DNA of 7,210 nt from an uncultured Veillonella sp. (lineage in GTDB: Bacteria > Bacillota > Negativicutes > Veillonellales > Veillonellaceae): assembly GCA_937930265.1 (NCBI GenBank), contig CALGLI010000068.1, forward strand, positions 1 through 7,210, in the 5' to 3' direction. Shown piece after piece: positions 5,996 through 7,210 of the stretch. The position numbers were made by a program, and so were the translations under genes. The notes under the pieces were generated by a model. It was not told the DNA's origin. It did no database searches and was given only the letters and a program-made list of their open reading frames with translations. Position 1 is the stretch's first letter. The number at the start of each line of letters is the position of its first letter.

Positions 5996-7210
5996 ATGAA
6001 GGGAAACCTATCTTATAAGAAATTTTTAACCTTTGCTGTCCTAGCAGCAATCAGTGCAACTCCAGTGTTTGCTGACAATGCTACGACAACTGAAAGTGGC
6101 AAAACAATTGCTAAATTGTCCATGGAGGACTTAGGAAAGCAAAATACTACACGCCAAGAAACAGTGGCTACTGGTGATGCAACAACAGAAGCAGCCATCG
6201 CAGCAGCTCGTGAAGGTTTATCAGAAGCGGCACAACGTGATGCCATAGAAGAGCAACGTAAACGCGTAGATAATTCTTCCTTGGCTACGAATGATAAAGA
6301 AGTAAAAATCATCACAAAAGCTGGTGGTGATAAATTAGAAGAAGCACAAGCAGCAGGTGTGGAAACAGCAATTCCTCAAGTACAAGCTCGTTATTTCACA
6401 TCTTTAACAGAAGAAGAATTACAAAAATATGTAGGCAAAACAATTACACATATCACTATTGAAGGTCTTGATGCAGGAAATCAGGCAGCATTCCTATCTT
6501 TGTTGCAAGGTAAAATTGGCGATGTTGTTACAGTAGAAGGTATTTCTAAAGAGATTGCTAACTTGGGCGGTTCTGGCGTTCTTTCAGAGATTACCCCAGT
6601 ATTTACAGAAGTACCAGAAGGTGTAAAAATAGCATACCATGTAACATTAAATCCAGTGATCAAAGGGGTGTCAGTGGAAGGTAACACAGTGTATCAAACT
6701 GATGTATTGCTCCAGTATCTTGGGGTTGAAACGAATGCAGTATTAAATACAATCTCCGTAGGAGAAAAAGTACAAGGTATTAATGCGGCTTACCAACGTG
6801 ATGGTTATATCTTAGCCCATGTGAAAGATATAGCTGTAGATGACAATGGTGTATTACATGTATCCATAGTGGAAGGTATAGTAGAGCGTATTACACCACA
6901 TGGCAATAAGAAAACTAAAAATCGAGTGATTACTCGTGAGTTTAACCAAAAAGTGGGGCAACCATTTAATAAATTCTTGGTGCGCCGTTCTGTAGAAAAA
7001 GTGTATAACTTAGGTTTCTTTGATGACGTAAACGTTCGTATGTTGCCAGGTGAACAAGATCCAAATAATGTAATTATTGAAATCGACGTATTGGAACATA
7101 AGACAGGTACCATTACATTAGGTGCTGGGTACTCTAAATCTGATGGATTGATGGGGATCGTTGAATTTGGTGAAGATAACTTCCGTGGTACTGGCGATAA
7201 ATTTAAAGTT
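5996..7210 (+). CDS. bamA: Outer membrane assembly factor BamA-like, Omp85 family (3'-truncated by the window edge)
   Basis: The first 405 residues are present and the frame stays open to the last base. Omp85/BamA proteins insert beta-barrel proteins into the outer membrane, using periplasmic POTRA repeats and a 16-strand barrel. Residues 1-26 form a signal peptide (basic N-terminus, hydrophobic LTFAVLAAISATPVFA, likely cut before DNAT). Residues 27-~148 are an unusual Ala/Glu/Gln-rich extension, with a probable helix at ~63-95. Three POTRA-like repeats follow: ~150-220 (ITHITIEGL to AYHVTLNP), 221-294 (VIKGVSVEGN to LHVSIVEG) and 295-368 (VERITPHGN to IIEIDVLEH). The last contains VRRSVEKVYNLGFFDDVNV, the classic POTRA ending 'Y..GFF..V'. 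Barrel strands begin near 370 (GTITLGAGYS, IVEFGEDNFRGTGDKFKV). A TamA-like family member cannot be excluded without the rest of the barrel. The gene is probably co-transcribed with the upstream membrane protein. Confidence 0.9.
   Translation, partial: MKGNLSYKKFLTFAVLAAISATPVFADNATTTESGKTIAKLSMEDLGKQNTTRQETVATGDATTEAAIAAAREGLSEAAQRDAIEEQRKRVDNSSLATNDKEVKIITKAGGDKLEEAQAAGVETAIPQVQARYFTSLTEEELQKYVGKTITHITIEGLDAGNQAAFLSLLQGKIGDVVTVEGISKEIANLGGSGVLSEITPVFTEVPEGVKIAYHVTLNPVIKGVSVEGNTVYQTDVLLQYLGVETNAVLNTISVGEKVQGINAAYQRDGYILAHVKDIAVDDNGVLHVSIVEGIVERITPHGNKKTKNRVITREFNQKVGQPFNKFLVRRSVEKVYNLGFFDDVNVRMLPGEQDPNNVIIEIDVLEHKTGTITLGAGYSKSDGLMGIVEFGEDNFRGTGDKFKV

Noticed and set aside
6013..6315. 100-codon minus-strand open frame opposite the bamA-like gene start
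   Set aside because: It opposes the signal peptide and Ala/Glu-rich region of a well-supported gene; its Ser/Ala-rich product reflects that composition.
6805..7113. 102-codon minus-strand open frame opposite the POTRA region
   Set aside because: Antisense shadow of the conserved POTRA-coding sequence.

Overview
The window looks like chromosome from a diderm Firmicute of the class Negativicutes, most likely Veillonella or a close relative. Three things point that way. The pyrimidine genes are of the Firmicutes type (carB-pyrK-pyrD, with a heterodimeric class 1B dihydroorotate dehydrogenase). The coding sequence is moderately AT-rich with strong AGGAGG-type ribosome binding sites. An Omp85/BamA-family outer-membrane protein with a signal peptide and POTRA repeats lies about 2 kb downstream, which requires an outer membrane. 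The genus is an inference from gene content, not a database match.

Layout: (1) 1-3956, plus strand, is the 3' end of a pyrimidine biosynthesis operon: the C-terminal ~70% of carB (cut by the window's left edge), then pyrK and pyrD, tightly packed (6-nt gap, then a 1-nt TAATG overlap). (2) 3957-4134 is non-coding and ends in a strong hairpin (4086-4129) placed to terminate both pyrD and the converging minus-strand genes. (3) 4135-5219, minus strand, is a two-gene unit: a DUF805 membrane protein followed 5 nt later by a soluble protein ending in a SHOCT domain. (4) 5220-5465 is a divergent intergenic region with a good extended -10 promoter for the plus strand and a weaker candidate for the minus strand. 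(5) 5466-7210, plus strand, is a new transcription unit: an unrecognised single-pass membrane protein with a Val/Glu/Pro-rich tail, then the 5' part of a bamA-like gene (signal peptide, Ala/Glu-rich extension, three recognisable POTRA-like repeats, first barrel strands) cut by the right edge.

Functionally, the left block makes carbamoyl phosphate (CarB) and oxidises dihydroorotate to orotate, passing electrons through PyrK's FAD and [2Fe-2S] centre to NAD+. The right block begins an envelope-assembly operon. The minus-strand pair in between has no known function; its membrane protein and SHOCT partner are probably co-expressed. I saw no RNA genes, mobile elements, CRISPR arrays or obvious foreign DNA. 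The least explained parts are the 166-residue protein that leads the bamA operon, the long N-terminal extension of the BamA-like protein, and the DUF805/SHOCT pair.
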